Origin: Lolliginicoccus suaedae
GTDB taxonomy: Bacteria > Actinomycetota > Actinomycetes > Mycobacteriales > Mycobacteriaceae
Direction of reading: 5' to 3'
DNA: 64,000 nt
Assembly: GCF_008312885.1 (NCBI RefSeq)
Contig: NZ_VSSO01000001.1
Location: 372,001 to 436,000, forward strand
A model generated the notes under the pieces. The model ran no database searches, had not been told where the DNA came from, and was given only the letters and a program-made list of their open reading frames with translations. Positions 7,963 to 17,667 of the stretch are shown one piece after another. Each line of letters begins with the position of its first letter. Within the stretch, counting starts at the first letter, position 1. Both the position numbers and the translations under genes were made by a program.

Positions 7963-10900
7963 GTGACCGATATAGCCGACCCGCCCGCCCCGCGCGGCAG
8001 CACCACGGACATCGCCGATTCCCTGCTCCGCATGGGCCGCCACTTCCAGCGCGGCGAGGCCTCCGAGGACATGCGCAGCCTCCACAAGACCGGCGGCCGT
8101 GATGCTGATGCGTTCTACCGCGATCGCATGTCCTACGACAAGGTCGTCCGCTCCACCCACGGCGTGAACTGCACGGGCTCGTGCTCCTGGAAGATCTACG
8201 TCAAGGACGGGATCATCACCTGGGAGGCCCAGCAGACCGACTACCCGTCCATCGGGCCGGACAAGCCCGAGTACGAGCCGCGCGGCTGCCCCCGCGGCGC
8301 CTCGTTCTCCTGGTACACCTACTCCCCGGCGCGCGTGCGCTACCCGTATGTCCGTGGCGCGCTGCTCGAGATGTACCGGGCCGCGAAGGAGCGCCTGAAG
8401 GATCCGGTCCTCGCCTGGGCCGATGTGGCCGAGGACCCGGAGAAGTCGGCCCGCTACAAGGCCGCGCGCGGCAAGGGTGGCTTCGTGCGCGCCGAGTGGT
8501 GGGAGGCCGCCGAGATGGTCGCCGCCGCGCATGTGCACACCATCAAGAAGTACGGCCCCGACCGGGTCGCCGGGTTCTCGCCCATTCCGGCGATGTCGAT
8601 GGTCTCCCACGCGATCGGCGCGCGGTTCATCTCGCTGATCGGTGGGGCGATGCTGTCGTTCTACGACTGGTATGCCGACCTGCCCGAGGCGTCGCCGCAG
8701 GTGTTCGGCGATCAGACCGATGTGCCGGAGTCCGCGGACTGGTTCGATGCTGGGTACCTCATCATGTGGGGCTCCAACGTGCCTGTCACCCGCACCCCGG
8801 ATGCCCACTACATGACCGAGGCGCGCTACCGCGGCCAGAAGGTCATCGTCGTCTCGCCCGACTATGCCGACAACACCAAGTTCGCTGACCAGTGGCTGCC
8901 CGCGCGCCCCGGCACCGACGGCGCGCTGGCGATGTCGATGGGCCATGTGATCCTCAAGGAGTTCTTCGTCGACCGGACCACCCCCCGGTTCAACGACTAC
9001 GTCCGCCAGTACACCGACCTGCCGTTCCTCGTCACCATCGCCGAGCGCGAGGACGGGACGCTGGTGCCCGGCAAGTTCCTCACCGCCGCGGACCTCGGCG
9101 ACACCACCGACGGATCGGATTTCAAGACCGTCCTGCTCGATGACGCCACCGGCGAGCCGTTCGTCCCCGGCGGCTCGCTCGGCCACCGCTTCACCGAGGC
9201 GGGCAAGGGCAACTGGAACCTCAAGCTCGACGGCATCACCCCCACCCTCACCCTCTACGATGCGGTATCGGGCAGCGAGAGCGCGGAGCTGCTGCTGCCC
9301 CGCTATGACACCAACACCCCCGAGCTGCTGCACCGCGGCGTGCCCACCCGCATCGTCGCTGGCAAGCGCGTCACCACCGTGCTCGACCTGATGCTCGCCC
9401 AGTACGGGGTGCACCGCGACGGGCTGCCCGGCACCTGGCCCGCCGGCTACGACGACCCGTCCGAGCCCTACACCCCCGCCTGGCAGGAAGGCATCACGGG
9501 CGTCAAGGCCGCGGATGCGATCAAGGTGGCCCGCGAGTTCGCCGACAACGCCGAGCGCTCTGGTGGCCGCTCGATGATCCTCATGGGCGCGGGAACGAAC
9601 CACTGGTTCCACTCCGACCAGATCTACCGATCCTTCCTCGCGCTGACCCTGCTCACCGGCTGCCAGGGCGTCAACGGTGGCGGCTGGGCCCACTACGTCG
9701 GACAGGAGAAGTGCCGCCCCCTCACCGGCTGGGGCACCCTCGCGTTCGGGCTGGACTGGACCCGGCCCGCCCGCCAGATGCAGGGCACCATCTTCTGGTA
9801 CCTGTCGACCGACCAGTGGCGCTACGACCCCTTCACCTCCGAGGTCATGGCGTCCCCGCTCGCCAAGGGAGCGTTCGCCGGGCGCACCGCCGCGGACAAC
9901 ATCGCGCTGGCCTCCCGGCTCGGCTGGATGCCCACCTACCCGTCGTTCAACCGCAACCCGCTCGATCTCGTCGATGAGGCGGAGCGCCTCGGCAAGGACC
10001 CCATCGATCACGTCGTCGACGGGCTCAAGACCGGCCACCTGCAGTTCGCGTGCGAGGACCCCGACGCGCCCGAGAACTTCCCGCGCGTGCTGACGGTGTG
10101 GCGATCGAACCTGCTCGGTTCCTCGGCGAAGGGCAACGAGTACTTCCTCAAGCACCTGCTCGGCGCGGACACCAACCTGCGCGCCGACGACGCCACCGGC
10201 ATCCGCCCGCAGGAGCTCAAGTGGCATGACGACGCCCCGGCCGGCAAGCTCGACCTGCTGCTGTCGCTGGACTTCCGCATGACCTCGACGACCCTGTTCT
10301 CCGACATCGTGCTGCCCGCCGCCACCTGGTACGAGAAGCACGACCTCTCGAGCACGGACATGCACCCCTTCGTGCACGCGTTCTCCCCGGCGATCTCCCC
10401 GCCCTGGGAGGCCAAGACGGACTTCGAGGCGTTCCACCGCATCGCGCGCGGCTTCGGCTGGCTCGCCGAGAAGCACCTCGGCACCCGCAAGGACATCGTC
10501 GCCACCCCGCTGATGCATGACACCGCCGACGCCACCGCCCAGCCCGGCGGCATCGTGCGGGACTGGAAAGCAGGGGAGTGCGAGCCCATCCCCGGGGTGA
10601 CCATGCCCAAGCTGCAGGTCGTCGAGCGTGACTTCGCCGCGGTCGCGGAGAAGATGGCCGCCCTCGGCCCGCTCGTCGAGCAGATCGGCCTGACCGTCAA
10701 GGGTGTCACCACGTTCCCGGACGAGGAGGTCGAGCACCTCAAGGCCACCAACGGTGTCGTGCCGAGCGGTCCCGCCGCCGGGCGACCGATGCTGAAGAAG
10801 GACACCCACGCCGCCGAGGCCGTCCTCGCGCTGTCGGGCACCACGAACGGCCGCCTGGCCACCGAGGGGTTCCAGAGCCTCGAGACCCGCACCGGCACCC

Positions 10901-11673
10901 AGCTCGCCGATCTCGCCGCCGAGCACGAGGGCAAGCGCATCACCTTCGCCGACACCCAGGCCCGCCCCGTGCCGGTGATCACCTCGCCGGAGTGGTCCGG
11001 CTCGGAGTCCGGTGGCCGCCGCTACAGCCCGTTCACCATCAACACCGAGCGGCTCAAGCCCTGGCACACCCTCACCGGTCGGCAGCACTTCTACCTCGAC
11101 CATGACTGGATGGCCGAGCTCGGCGAGCAGCTCCCGGTGTTCCGGCCGCCACTGGACATGACGGCCCTGTTCTCCGAGCCCACCATCGGCAACGTCGGTG
11201 ACCGCGAGGGCACCCCCGCGATCACGGTGCGGTACCTCACCCCGCACTCGAAGTGGTCGATCCACTCCGCCTACCAGGACAACCTGCACATGCTGACCCT
11301 CTCGCGGGGCGGCCAGGGCATCTGGATGTCCGCGGTCGACGCCGCGCGCATCGGGGTGGCGGACAACGACTGGATCGAGGCGACCAACCGCAACGGCGTC
11401 GTCGTCGCCCGCGCCATCGTCTCCCACCGCATGCCCGAGGGCACGGTGTTCATGTACCACGCGCAGGACCGGGCCGTGGACGTGCCGCGCATCGAGCGCA
11501 CCGGCAAGCGCGGCGGCATCCACAACGCGCTGACCCGCATCATGATCAAGCCCTCGCACCTCATCGGCGGCTACGCGCAGCAGTCCTTCGCCATCAACTA
11601 CCACGGTCCCACCGGCAACCAGCGCGACGAGGTCACCACCATCCGGCGCCGCGACCAGGACGTGCAGTACTGA
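7963..11673 (+). CDS. narG: Respiratory nitrate reductase, alpha subunit NarG
   Basis: Catalytic molybdenum subunit (1236 residues) that reduces nitrate to nitrite on the cytoplasmic face, with electrons from quinol via NarI and NarH. HGVNCTGSCSW and the following EPRGCPRGAS supply the His/Cys ligands of the FS0 iron-sulfur cluster. SFYDWYADLPEASPQ contains the Asp expected to ligate Mo. The GTG at 7963 is preceded by GAGAGG; an in-frame upstream start at 7834 would add a non-conserved extension. Length matches the E. coli protein. It is the first gene of narGHJI. Anaerobic or nitrate regulation is expected for the family, but only a weak promoter match is visible. Confidence 0.97.
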   Translation: MTDIADPPAPRGSTTDIADSLLRMGRHFQRGEASEDMRSLHKTGGRDADAFYRDRMSYDKVVRSTHGVNCTGSCSWKIYVKDGIITWEAQQTDYPSIGPDKPEYEPRGCPRGASFSWYTYSPARVRYPYVRGALLEMYRAAKERLKDPVLAWADVAEDPEKSARYKAARGKGGFVRAEWWEAAEMVAAAHVHTIKKYGPDRVAGFSPIPAMSMVSHAIGARFISLIGGAMLSFYDWYADLPEASPQVFGDQTDVPESADWFDAGYLIMWGSNVPVTRTPDAHYMTEARYRGQKVIVVSPDYADNTKFADQWLPARPGTDGALAMSMGHVILKEFFVDRTTPRFNDYVRQYTDLPFLVTIAEREDGTLVPGKFLTAADLGDTTDGSDFKTVLLDDATGEPFVPGGSLGHRFTEAGKGNWNLKLDGITPTLTLYDAVSGSESAELLLPRYDTNTPELLHRGVPTRIVAGKRVTTVLDLMLAQYGVHRDGLPGTWPAGYDDPSEPYTPAWQEGITGVKAADAIKVAREFADNAERSGGRSMILMGAGTNHWFHSDQIYRSFLALTLLTGCQGVNGGGWAHYVGQEKCRPLTGWGTLAFGLDWTRPARQMQGTIFWYLSTDQWRYDPFTSEVMASPLAKGAFAGRTAADNIALASRLGWMPTYPSFNRNPLDLVDEAERLGKDPIDHVVDGLKTGHLQFACEDPDAPENFPRVLTVWRSNLLGSSAKGNEYFLKHLLGADTNLRADDATGIRPQELKWHDDAPAGKLDLLLSLDFRMTSTTLFSDIVLPAATWYEKHDLSSTDMHPFVHAFSPAISPPWEAKTDFEAFHRIARGFGWLAEKHLGTRKDIVATPLMHDTADATAQPGGIVRDWKAGECEPIPGVTMPKLQVVERDFAAVAEKMAALGPLVEQIGLTVKGVTTFPDEEVEHLKATNGVVPSGPAAGRPMLKKDTHAAEAVLALSGTTNGRLATEGFQSLETRTGTQLADLAAEHEGKRITFADTQARPVPVITSPEWSGSESGGRRYSPFTINTERLKPWHTLTGRQHFYLDHDWMAELGEQLPVFRPPLDMTALFSEPTIGNVGDREGTPAITVRYLTPHSKWSIHSAYQDNLHMLTLSRGGQGIWMSAVDAARIGVADNDWIEATNRNGVVVARAIVSHRMPEGTVFMYHAQDRAVDVPRIERTGKRGGIHNALTRIMIKPSHLIGGYAQQSFAINYHGPTGNQRDEVTTIRRRDQDVQY

Positions 11674-11728
11674 TGCGCGCCCCGAACAGCCCGTCCGCGA
11701 ACCCCCGGCCCAAGCGAGGAGCAAGCCA

Positions 11729-13348
11729 ATGAAACCAATGGCCCAGATCGCCATGGTGATGAACCTGGACAAGTGCATCGGATGCCACACCTGCTCGGTG
11801 ACGTGCAAGCAGGCATGGACCAACCGGCCCGGCGTCGAGTACGCCTGGTTCAACAACGTCGAGACCCGCCCCGGCCAGGGCTATCCCCGCCAGTACCAGG
11901 ACCAGGAGCGGTGGAAGGGCGGCTGGACGCGCACCAAGCGCGGCACCGTCACCCTCAAGTCCGGCTCGCGGCTCAAGCGGCTCGCCAACATCTTCGCCAA
12001 CCCCGACCTGCCCACCATCGCCGACTACTACGAGCCGTGGACCTACGACTACAGCTCCATCCTCGGCTCCGGGCCGATGGACACCACCCCGGTGGCCCGG
12101 CCCAAGTCCGCCATCACCGGCGATGACACCACCATCACCTGGGGCGCGAACTGGGACGATGACCTCGGCTCCGGGCCCGAGGCCATCGCGCAGGACCCGA
12201 TCCTCAAGCAGGTCGGCGACAAGATCAAGCTCGAGTTCGAGCAGACGTTCATGTTCTACCTGCCGCGCATCTGCGAGCACTGCCTCAACCCGTCCTGTGC
12301 CGCGTCGTGCCCCTCGGGCGCGATCTACAAGCGCGCCGAGGACGGCATCGTGCTCGTCGACCAGGACAAGTGCCGCGGCTGGCGCCAGTGCGTCACCGGC
12401 TGCCCCTACAAGAAGATCTATTTCAACCACAAGACCGGCAAGGCCGAGAAGTGCACGTTCTGCTACCCGCGCGTGGAGGTGGGCATCCCCACCATCTGCT
12501 CGGAGACGTGCGTGGGCAGGCTCCGCTACATCGGCGTGATGCTCTATGACGCCGACGCCGTCAAGCAGGCATGCGAGGTGCCCGACGACAAGGACCTCTA
12601 CCCGGCGCAGCTCAACGTGTTCCTCAACCCGCACGATCCCCGCGTCGTCGACGCGTGCGAGAAGGCCGGCATCTCGCCCGAATGGATCGACGCCGCCCAG
12701 AACTCGCCCGTCTACAAGCTCATCGCCGACTACCAGGTCGCGCTGCCCCTGCACCCGGAGTACCGCACCATGCCGATGGTCTGGTACGTGCCGCCGCTGT
12801 CGCCGGTCGTCGATGCGGTCACCGAGTCCGGCGGGGACGGGGAGGACGGCGACAACCTCTTCGGCGCCATCGATGCGCTGCGCATCCCCATCGAGTACCT
12901 CGCGGAGCTGTTCACCGCCGGTGACCCCGGTCCCGTGCGCGCTGCTCTCCAGCGGCTCGCCGCGATGCGCTCGCACATGCGCCAGATCAACCTCGGCGAG
13001 GAGGTGGACCCCACCATCGCCGAGTCGGTGAGGCTGACCAGCTACGAGGTGGAGGCCATGTACCGGCTGCTCGCCATCGCCAAGTACGACGAGCGCTACG
13101 TCATCCCCACCGGAGCCACCTCCGACGCCCACAAGCTCGAGGCCATCGCCACCTCGTGCAGCCTCGACACCGACGGCGGGCCCGGCATGAACCCCGCCGG
13201 GATGACCGCGTTCGACGCGATGGCCGACAAGTTCCACCTCCTCGATGACGCGAACACCGCCGCGCCCGAGGATAAGTCGGGCCGGGTCAACCTGCTGAAC
13301 TGGGACGGCCGCGCCACCGACGGGATCGTCCCGGAGCACGTGTCATGA
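11729..13348 (+). CDS. narH: Respiratory nitrate reductase, beta subunit NarH
   Basis: Iron-sulfur electron-transfer subunit (539 residues) between NarI and NarG. Four cysteine groups are visible: CIGCHTCSVTC (from Cys16), CEHCLNPSCAASC, CRGWRQCVTGC and CTFC/CSETC. The tryptophan in CRGWRQC replaces one cysteine and is the family signature for a [3Fe-4S] centre. GAGGA precedes the ATG at 11729 (a second ATG at 11738 is possible). It lies 55 bases after narG and overlaps narJ by four bases (ATGA), so expression is coupled. Confidence 0.97.
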   Translation: MKPMAQIAMVMNLDKCIGCHTCSVTCKQAWTNRPGVEYAWFNNVETRPGQGYPRQYQDQERWKGGWTRTKRGTVTLKSGSRLKRLANIFANPDLPTIADYYEPWTYDYSSILGSGPMDTTPVARPKSAITGDDTTITWGANWDDDLGSGPEAIAQDPILKQVGDKIKLEFEQTFMFYLPRICEHCLNPSCAASCPSGAIYKRAEDGIVLVDQDKCRGWRQCVTGCPYKKIYFNHKTGKAEKCTFCYPRVEVGIPTICSETCVGRLRYIGVMLYDADAVKQACEVPDDKDLYPAQLNVFLNPHDPRVVDACEKAGISPEWIDAAQNSPVYKLIADYQVALPLHPEYRTMPMVWYVPPLSPVVDAVTESGGDGEDGDNLFGAIDALRIPIEYLAELFTAGDPGPVRAALQRLAAMRSHMRQINLGEEVDPTIAESVRLTSYEVEAMYRLLAIAKYDERYVIPTGATSDAHKLEAIATSCSLDTDGGPGMNPAGMTAFDAMADKFHLLDDANTAAPEDKSGRVNLLNWDGRATDGIVPEHVS

Positions 13349-14127
13349 GCCTGCGCGGAATGCTGCGGCGCCCCGGCACCACCTCGGACGACTACAGCGA
13401 CCGGGAGAAGCGGCTCGTGTGGCGCCTCGCCGCGCTGCTGCTCGACTATCCATCGCCCAACACCCTCGTCATGCTCGGCGACCTGTGCGACGCGACCTAC
13501 CAGATCAGTGATCCGGCCGCGGAATCGCTGCGCGCCTTCATTACTCATGCCGAGTCCACGCCCCAGCTCGCTCTCGCCCAGGCCTACGTCGAGACGTTCG
13601 ACATGCGCCGCCGCTCGAGCCTGCACCTGACCTACTACGCCTACGGCGACACCCGCAAGCGTGGCACCGCCCTGCTGATGATGAAGCAGGCCTACCGCCG
13701 TGGCGGGGTGGACATCGGCGAGCAGGAGCTGCCCGACTACCTGCCGGCCGTCCTCGAGTTCGCTGCCACCGCCGATCCCATCGGCGGGGAGCGGATCCTC
13801 GCCCGGCACCGGGCCGTGCTCGAGCTGCTGCGGCTTTCCCTGCATGACAGTGGCTCCCCGTATGCCAGCGTCCTCGATGCCCTATGCGCCACGCTGCGGC
13901 CGCTGACGACCGTCGATCGCGCCGAGATCAATGTCCTCGCGGCGGAGGGGCCGCCCGAGGAGGAGGTCGGCCTCGATCCCTACGCCATCGACCCCACCCT
14001 TGCCGAGCATCCCCTCGCCCAGCGTGCCCGGCCCCGGGGCGATTCCGCTGGTGGCTGCGGCACGAGCTCGGTGCCGGAGCTGCTCGGCCAGCCCGCCTTC
14101 CCCCAGACACCCGGAGGACCCCGGTGA
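13345..14127 (+). CDS. narJ: Nitrate reductase assembly chaperone NarJ
   Basis: Dedicated TorD/NarJ-type chaperone (260 residues) that holds apo-NarGH during molybdenum-cofactor insertion and membrane docking; not part of the final enzyme. YVETFDMRRRSSLHLTYYAYGDTRKRG is the conserved NarJ motif. The acidic helical body ends at about residue 190, followed by a low-complexity tail rich in Pro, Arg and Gly. It is joined to narH by ATGA and to narI by GTGA overlaps. Confidence 0.93.
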   Translation: MSLRGMLRRPGTTSDDYSDREKRLVWRLAALLLDYPSPNTLVMLGDLCDATYQISDPAAESLRAFITHAESTPQLALAQAYVETFDMRRRSSLHLTYYAYGDTRKRGTALLMMKQAYRRGGVDIGEQELPDYLPAVLEFAATADPIGGERILARHRAVLELLRLSLHDSGSPYASVLDALCATLRPLTTVDRAEINVLAAEGPPEEEVGLDPYAIDPTLAEHPLAQRARPRGDSAGGCGTSSVPELLGQPAFPQTPGGPR

Positions 14128-14855
14128 ACACCCTGCTCTGGCAGATCCTTCCCTACATCGCGCTCATGTCGTTCGCGCTCGGGCACCTGTGGCGCTACCG
14201 CCACGACCAGTTCGGCTGGACCACTCGCTCCTCGCAGATCTACGAGACCCGCCTGCTGCGCCTCGGCAGCCCCCTGTTTCACTTCGGGCTGCTCGCCGTC
14301 ATCGGTGGCCACATCGGCGGCCTCGCCATCCCCAAGTCCTGGACCCAGGCCGCGGGCATCTCCGATCACGCCTACCACTACCTCGCCGTCATCCCTGGCA
14401 CGCTCGCGGGCATCGCCGTGGTGGCGGGGCTCGCGATCCTGCTGTACCGGCGCATCACCGTCCCCGCTGTCCGCAAGGCCACCACCCGCGGTGATATCGC
14501 CATGTACACCGTGCTCGTGCTGACCATCCTCACCGGCATGGTCAACACCGTGTGGGAGAACATCGTCGCCGGGGGCTACGACTACCGCGAGACCGTATCG
14601 CCCTGGTTCCGCTCGATCTTCTACCTCGGTCCTGACCCCACGCTCATGGAGGGGATCCCGCTGAGCTTCCAGCTGCACGCCCTCGCCGCGCTCGCGCTGT
14701 TCACGATGTGGCCCTACACCCGGCTCGTGCACGTCTTCAGCGCCCCCGTCGGCTACCTCTTCCGCCCCTACATCGTCTACCGCAGCAAGGACCTCGCCAA
14801 GAAGGGACGCACACCCTACGACCGGGCCTGGGAGACTGCCAATAGTCGCCGCTAG
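14124..14855 (+). CDS. narI: Respiratory nitrate reductase, gamma subunit NarI
   Basis: Cytochrome b membrane subunit (243 residues) that oxidises menaquinol and anchors NarGH. Five hydrophobic segments are visible, with histidines in FHFGLLAVIGGHIGGL and in FQLHALAALALF plus TRLVHVFSAP as likely ligands of the two b hemes. The GTG start overlaps the narJ stop (GTGA), so I prefer it to the open reading upstream. It ends the operon; no hairpin terminator was seen directly after it. Confidence 0.95.
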   Translation: MNTLLWQILPYIALMSFALGHLWRYRHDQFGWTTRSSQIYETRLLRLGSPLFHFGLLAVIGGHIGGLAIPKSWTQAAGISDHAYHYLAVIPGTLAGIAVVAGLAILLYRRITVPAVRKATTRGDIAMYTVLVLTILTGMVNTVWENIVAGGYDYRETVSPWFRSIFYLGPDPTLMEGIPLSFQLHALAALALFTMWPYTRLVHVFSAPVGYLFRPYIVYRSKDLAKKGRTPYDRAWETANSRR

Positions 14856-14908
14856 CCGCGCGATCGATGAACGGGAAGACGTGCTGCCCTGCTGATAACG
14901 TACGTGTC

Positions 14909-16297
14909 ATGGCCGAAATGGATGACGCGAGCTCCTTGATCTGGCACATGTCGCGGAAGCTGCCGCGTCGCAACATGGCGAGCATGAATCTCATCGAGCT
15001 CGACGGCAGCGAGGCCGCGCCACGCACCGCCGAGCAGTTCCGGGAGTATGTCGCCGCGCGGCTCCAGGGCCACCCGTTGTACGCGGCGGTGCCCCAGCCG
15101 TCACCGCTGGGCCTCGGCCGCGCCGCGCTTCTCCCGGGCGGGGAGCCTGATCTTGCCTGCCACGTCGTGGTCAAGCCGGTATCGGGCGAGCAGAAGTGGG
15201 CCGATGCCTGCCGGGACTTCGTCGATATCGCCGAGGAATCGCTCGACGAGGATCGCCCGCCGTGGCGGATCACCATGCTCACCGGGCTGGCCGAGGCGCC
15301 CCTGCCCCTCAAGGATGCCGCGGCGATCATTCTCTCCGTAGACCACGCGGTGCTCGATGGCGCATCATTCGTCCAGCTCGCCCGCCAGCTGTTGCCCCCG
15401 CAGCCCCATGCGGTGCAGGCACGCCCGGAGCCAGCCGTGGCGCCGCGACAGGATTCCCGCGCGACGGTCGCCGCGGCGCTCGCCGACATCCCGCGGCGGG
15501 CCCGCACCATCGCAGGATCGGTGCGCGAGGCCCGGCAGGCGACCAAGCAGCCCCAGGCCGCGCGCCAGCCCCGTCCCCGCACGATCTTCGATGCGACCGG
15601 GTTCACCCACCGCATCTATGACGGCTTCCCCTTCCCGTTCGCGCACCTCAAGACGATCCGCCAGCTCGTGCCCGGCGCCACCATCAATGACGTCGCGCTG
15701 TCCATCATCGCGGGCTCCCAGCGTCGCTACCTCGAGCGGTACAGCACCATTCCCGAGCAGCCCATCCACTGCGCCATCACCGTCGCCCTGCAGCGGCACG
15801 GGCACCAGCGCACGACCGGAACCTCGGCACAGCTCGGCAACGAGATCTCCGCCGCGAGCATCCCCATCGACCTGCGCCCCGCCGACGTCCATGAACGCCT
15901 CGCTGCCATCACTACCGAGTCCCGCGCGCGCAAGGAGGCCCTGCGCGTGGGGGCCCGCGTGCCGATCGAGCGGGCGATCCGCACCCTGCCGCCCGGCATG
16001 CTCGCCGCGGCCATGCGCCTCGCGCCACGACGCACCGGATCGCCCTTTAACACCAGCCTGACCAACGTGCCAGGCGGGCCGGATCCCCGCTACCTCGCCG
16101 ATGCCCCTGTTCGTGCCACGTTCGGGCTTCCCCTGGTCAACCCCGGCGCCCACATGTCCCATCACCTCAGCTCGTTCAGCGACACCGCATCGCTCGGATT
16201 CATCGCCGACGCGACGTCCCTGGAGCACCCGCGCGACTACATCGCGATGCTCCGCGATTCGCTCGATGAGCATTACCGGCTCGCCACGGGAGCGTAG
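14909..16297 (+). CDS. WS/DGAT-like acyltransferase with altered active-site motif
   Basis: A 462-residue member of the wax ester synthase/diacylglycerol acyltransferase family, which in actinomycetes makes storage triacylglycerol or wax esters from acyl-CoA. The N-terminus (MAEMDDASSLIWHM) aligns with the usual opening, hence this start rather than the in-frame ATG at 14867. The catalytic HHxxxDG motif reads DHAVLDG (145-151): the first His is Asp, while the second, catalytic His is kept. The second family motif is present as INDVALSIIAG. It follows narI by 53 bases and precedes the SDR operon. The altered motif may mean a different acceptor or reduced activity. Confidence 0.82.
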   Translation: MAEMDDASSLIWHMSRKLPRRNMASMNLIELDGSEAAPRTAEQFREYVAARLQGHPLYAAVPQPSPLGLGRAALLPGGEPDLACHVVVKPVSGEQKWADACRDFVDIAEESLDEDRPPWRITMLTGLAEAPLPLKDAAAIILSVDHAVLDGASFVQLARQLLPPQPHAVQARPEPAVAPRQDSRATVAAALADIPRRARTIAGSVREARQATKQPQAARQPRPRTIFDATGFTHRIYDGFPFPFAHLKTIRQLVPGATINDVALSIIAGSQRRYLERYSTIPEQPIHCAITVALQRHGHQRTTGTSAQLGNEISAASIPIDLRPADVHERLAAITTESRARKEALRVGARVPIERAIRTLPPGMLAAAMRLAPRRTGSPFNTSLTNVPGGPDPRYLADAPVRATFGLPLVNPGAHMSHHLSSFSDTASLGFIADATSLEHPRDYIAMLRDSLDEHYRLATGA

Positions 16298-16402
16298 GGC
16301 ACTCGCGGCTCCCGCCGACGCTAGGCTGGCAGCACTATCCTGGGCATCGCCACCCCTGGGCAACAGGGGCCCAGCCGATCGCGAGGAAGGGGTATCCCGC
16401 CC

Positions 16403-17194
16403 GTGCCTGCCACCCGCCCCACTGTCCTGATCACCGGCGCCGCCGCCGGTATAGGCAGGGCCACCGCGCTCGCCTTCGCCCGCGCTGGCTACCTCGTCGG
16501 TGCCTACGACGTCGATGAGCCCGGCACCGACCGGCTCGCCCGCAGCGCCCCCGCGGGCAGCATCGTCCCCGGCCATCTCGACGTCACCGATCCTGACTCG
16601 TGGACCGCGGCGCTCGAGGCGTTCATGGATCGCACCAGCGGCCGCCTCGATGTGCTTGTCAACAACGCCGGGATCCTGCGCGCCGGGCCGTTCGTCGACA
16701 TTCCTCTCGACGCCCAGCACCAGATCACCCGCGTCAACGTCGACGGCGTGCTCAACGGCTGCTACCTCGCCCACCCCTACCTCAAGGCCACCCCGGACGC
16801 GCACGTCATCAACCTGTGCTCCGCCTCCGCCATCTACGGGCAGGCCGAGCTCGCCACCTACTCGGCCAGCAAGTTCGCCGTCCGTGGCCTCACCGAGGCG
16901 CTCGACCTCGAATGGCGCCGCGACGGCATCCGCGTCACCGCCGTGTGGCCGCTGTTCGTCGACACCGGCATGATCGCTTCCGAGAAGACCAGTTCGATGA
17001 AGACCCTCGGCGTGCGGCTTAGCCCCGAGGACGTCGCCGCGCGCATCGTGGGCATCGCCCGCCCGCGCCGCTGGCACCTGCCCCGCCCCGTGCACGTCCC
17101 CGTCGGCGCCCAGGCCAGCGCCATGCTCGCCAGCGCGCAGATCACCCCGCTGCGGCTGCTGCGGGCCATCAATCGGCGGATCGATCACGCATGA
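16403..17194 (+). CDS. Short-chain dehydrogenase/reductase
   Basis: A classical SDR of 263 residues: TGAAAGIG (11-18) for NAD(P) binding, NNAG (87-90) and the catalytic YSASK (Tyr153, Lys157). The Asp in AYDVDE after beta-2 suggests NAD(H) preference. GAGGAAGG stands 14 bases before the GTG start at 16403. Its stop overlaps the next start (ATGA), making it the first gene of a three-gene coupled unit. SDRs of this length often act on acyl or steroid alcohols; the substrate here is unknown, although a lipid role fits the neighbouring WS/DGAT gene. Confidence 0.85.
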   Translation: MPATRPTVLITGAAAGIGRATALAFARAGYLVGAYDVDEPGTDRLARSAPAGSIVPGHLDVTDPDSWTAALEAFMDRTSGRLDVLVNNAGILRAGPFVDIPLDAQHQITRVNVDGVLNGCYLAHPYLKATPDAHVINLCSASAIYGQAELATYSASKFAVRGLTEALDLEWRRDGIRVTAVWPLFVDTGMIASEKTSSMKTLGVRLSPEDVAARIVGIARPRRWHLPRPVHVPVGAQASAMLASAQITPLRLLRAINRRIDHA

Positions 17195-17667
17195 GCGGCC
17201 ACGATCCCACCGCTGCGAGCTCGACCGGGCGACGCCCCCACGGCGTCGATGACGAAACCGTCGCCGCGCTCGGCAAGCTATCCGAGGCCCTCGAGATGGT
17301 CGAGCGGGCCCGCGGCCACCTCTACTCGTTCCACCAGCTCATCGGGGGAGCGGACAAGCGGCTTGGCCACGCCGTCGACCAGCTCGCCGACGCTGGCCAC
17401 GAGGAGCTCGCCGACCGGCTGCGCACCGAGCTGATCGGGCTCAACGTGCTCGACGGCCGGTGGACCTTCCAGGTCGTCGAGGAGTTCGACGATGGCTACT
17501 GGAGCACCTTCCGCGAGCTCGAGCGCCACGCCCGCGACACTCTCGCCGGGGGCATCCGTCACACCCTCGAGGCCGAGGTGAAGGAACACAACCGCACGCC
17601 CGGCCGGCCTGGCCACGAGCCCGCACCGCCGCGCCGCGATGCAGCCACCGAGGGTCCCGAGCGATGA
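17191..17667 (+). CDS. Conserved hypothetical helical protein
   Basis: A 158-residue soluble protein not recognised. The central part (about 20-125) is predicted helical, with ETVAALGKLSEALEMVERARGHLYSFHQLIG and a second long helical stretch ending in ERHARDTLAGGIRHTLE. The tail is Pro/Arg-rich and likely disordered. It is joined to the SDR and to the PNPOx-like gene by ATGA overlaps, so it is probably made with both. No transmembrane segment or signal peptide. Confidence 0.7.
   Translation: MSGHDPTAASSTGRRPHGVDDETVAALGKLSEALEMVERARGHLYSFHQLIGGADKRLGHAVDQLADAGHEELADRLRTELIGLNVLDGRWTFQVVEEFDDGYWSTFRELERHARDTLAGGIRHTLEAEVKEHNRTPGRPGHEPAPPRRDAATEGPER

Noticed and set aside
7912-11856. A 1314-residue open reading frame on the minus strand opposite narG
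   Set aside because: It has no recognisable domain, is Gly/Val/His-biased and mirrors the codon pattern of narG; high-GC antisense frames commonly stay open.
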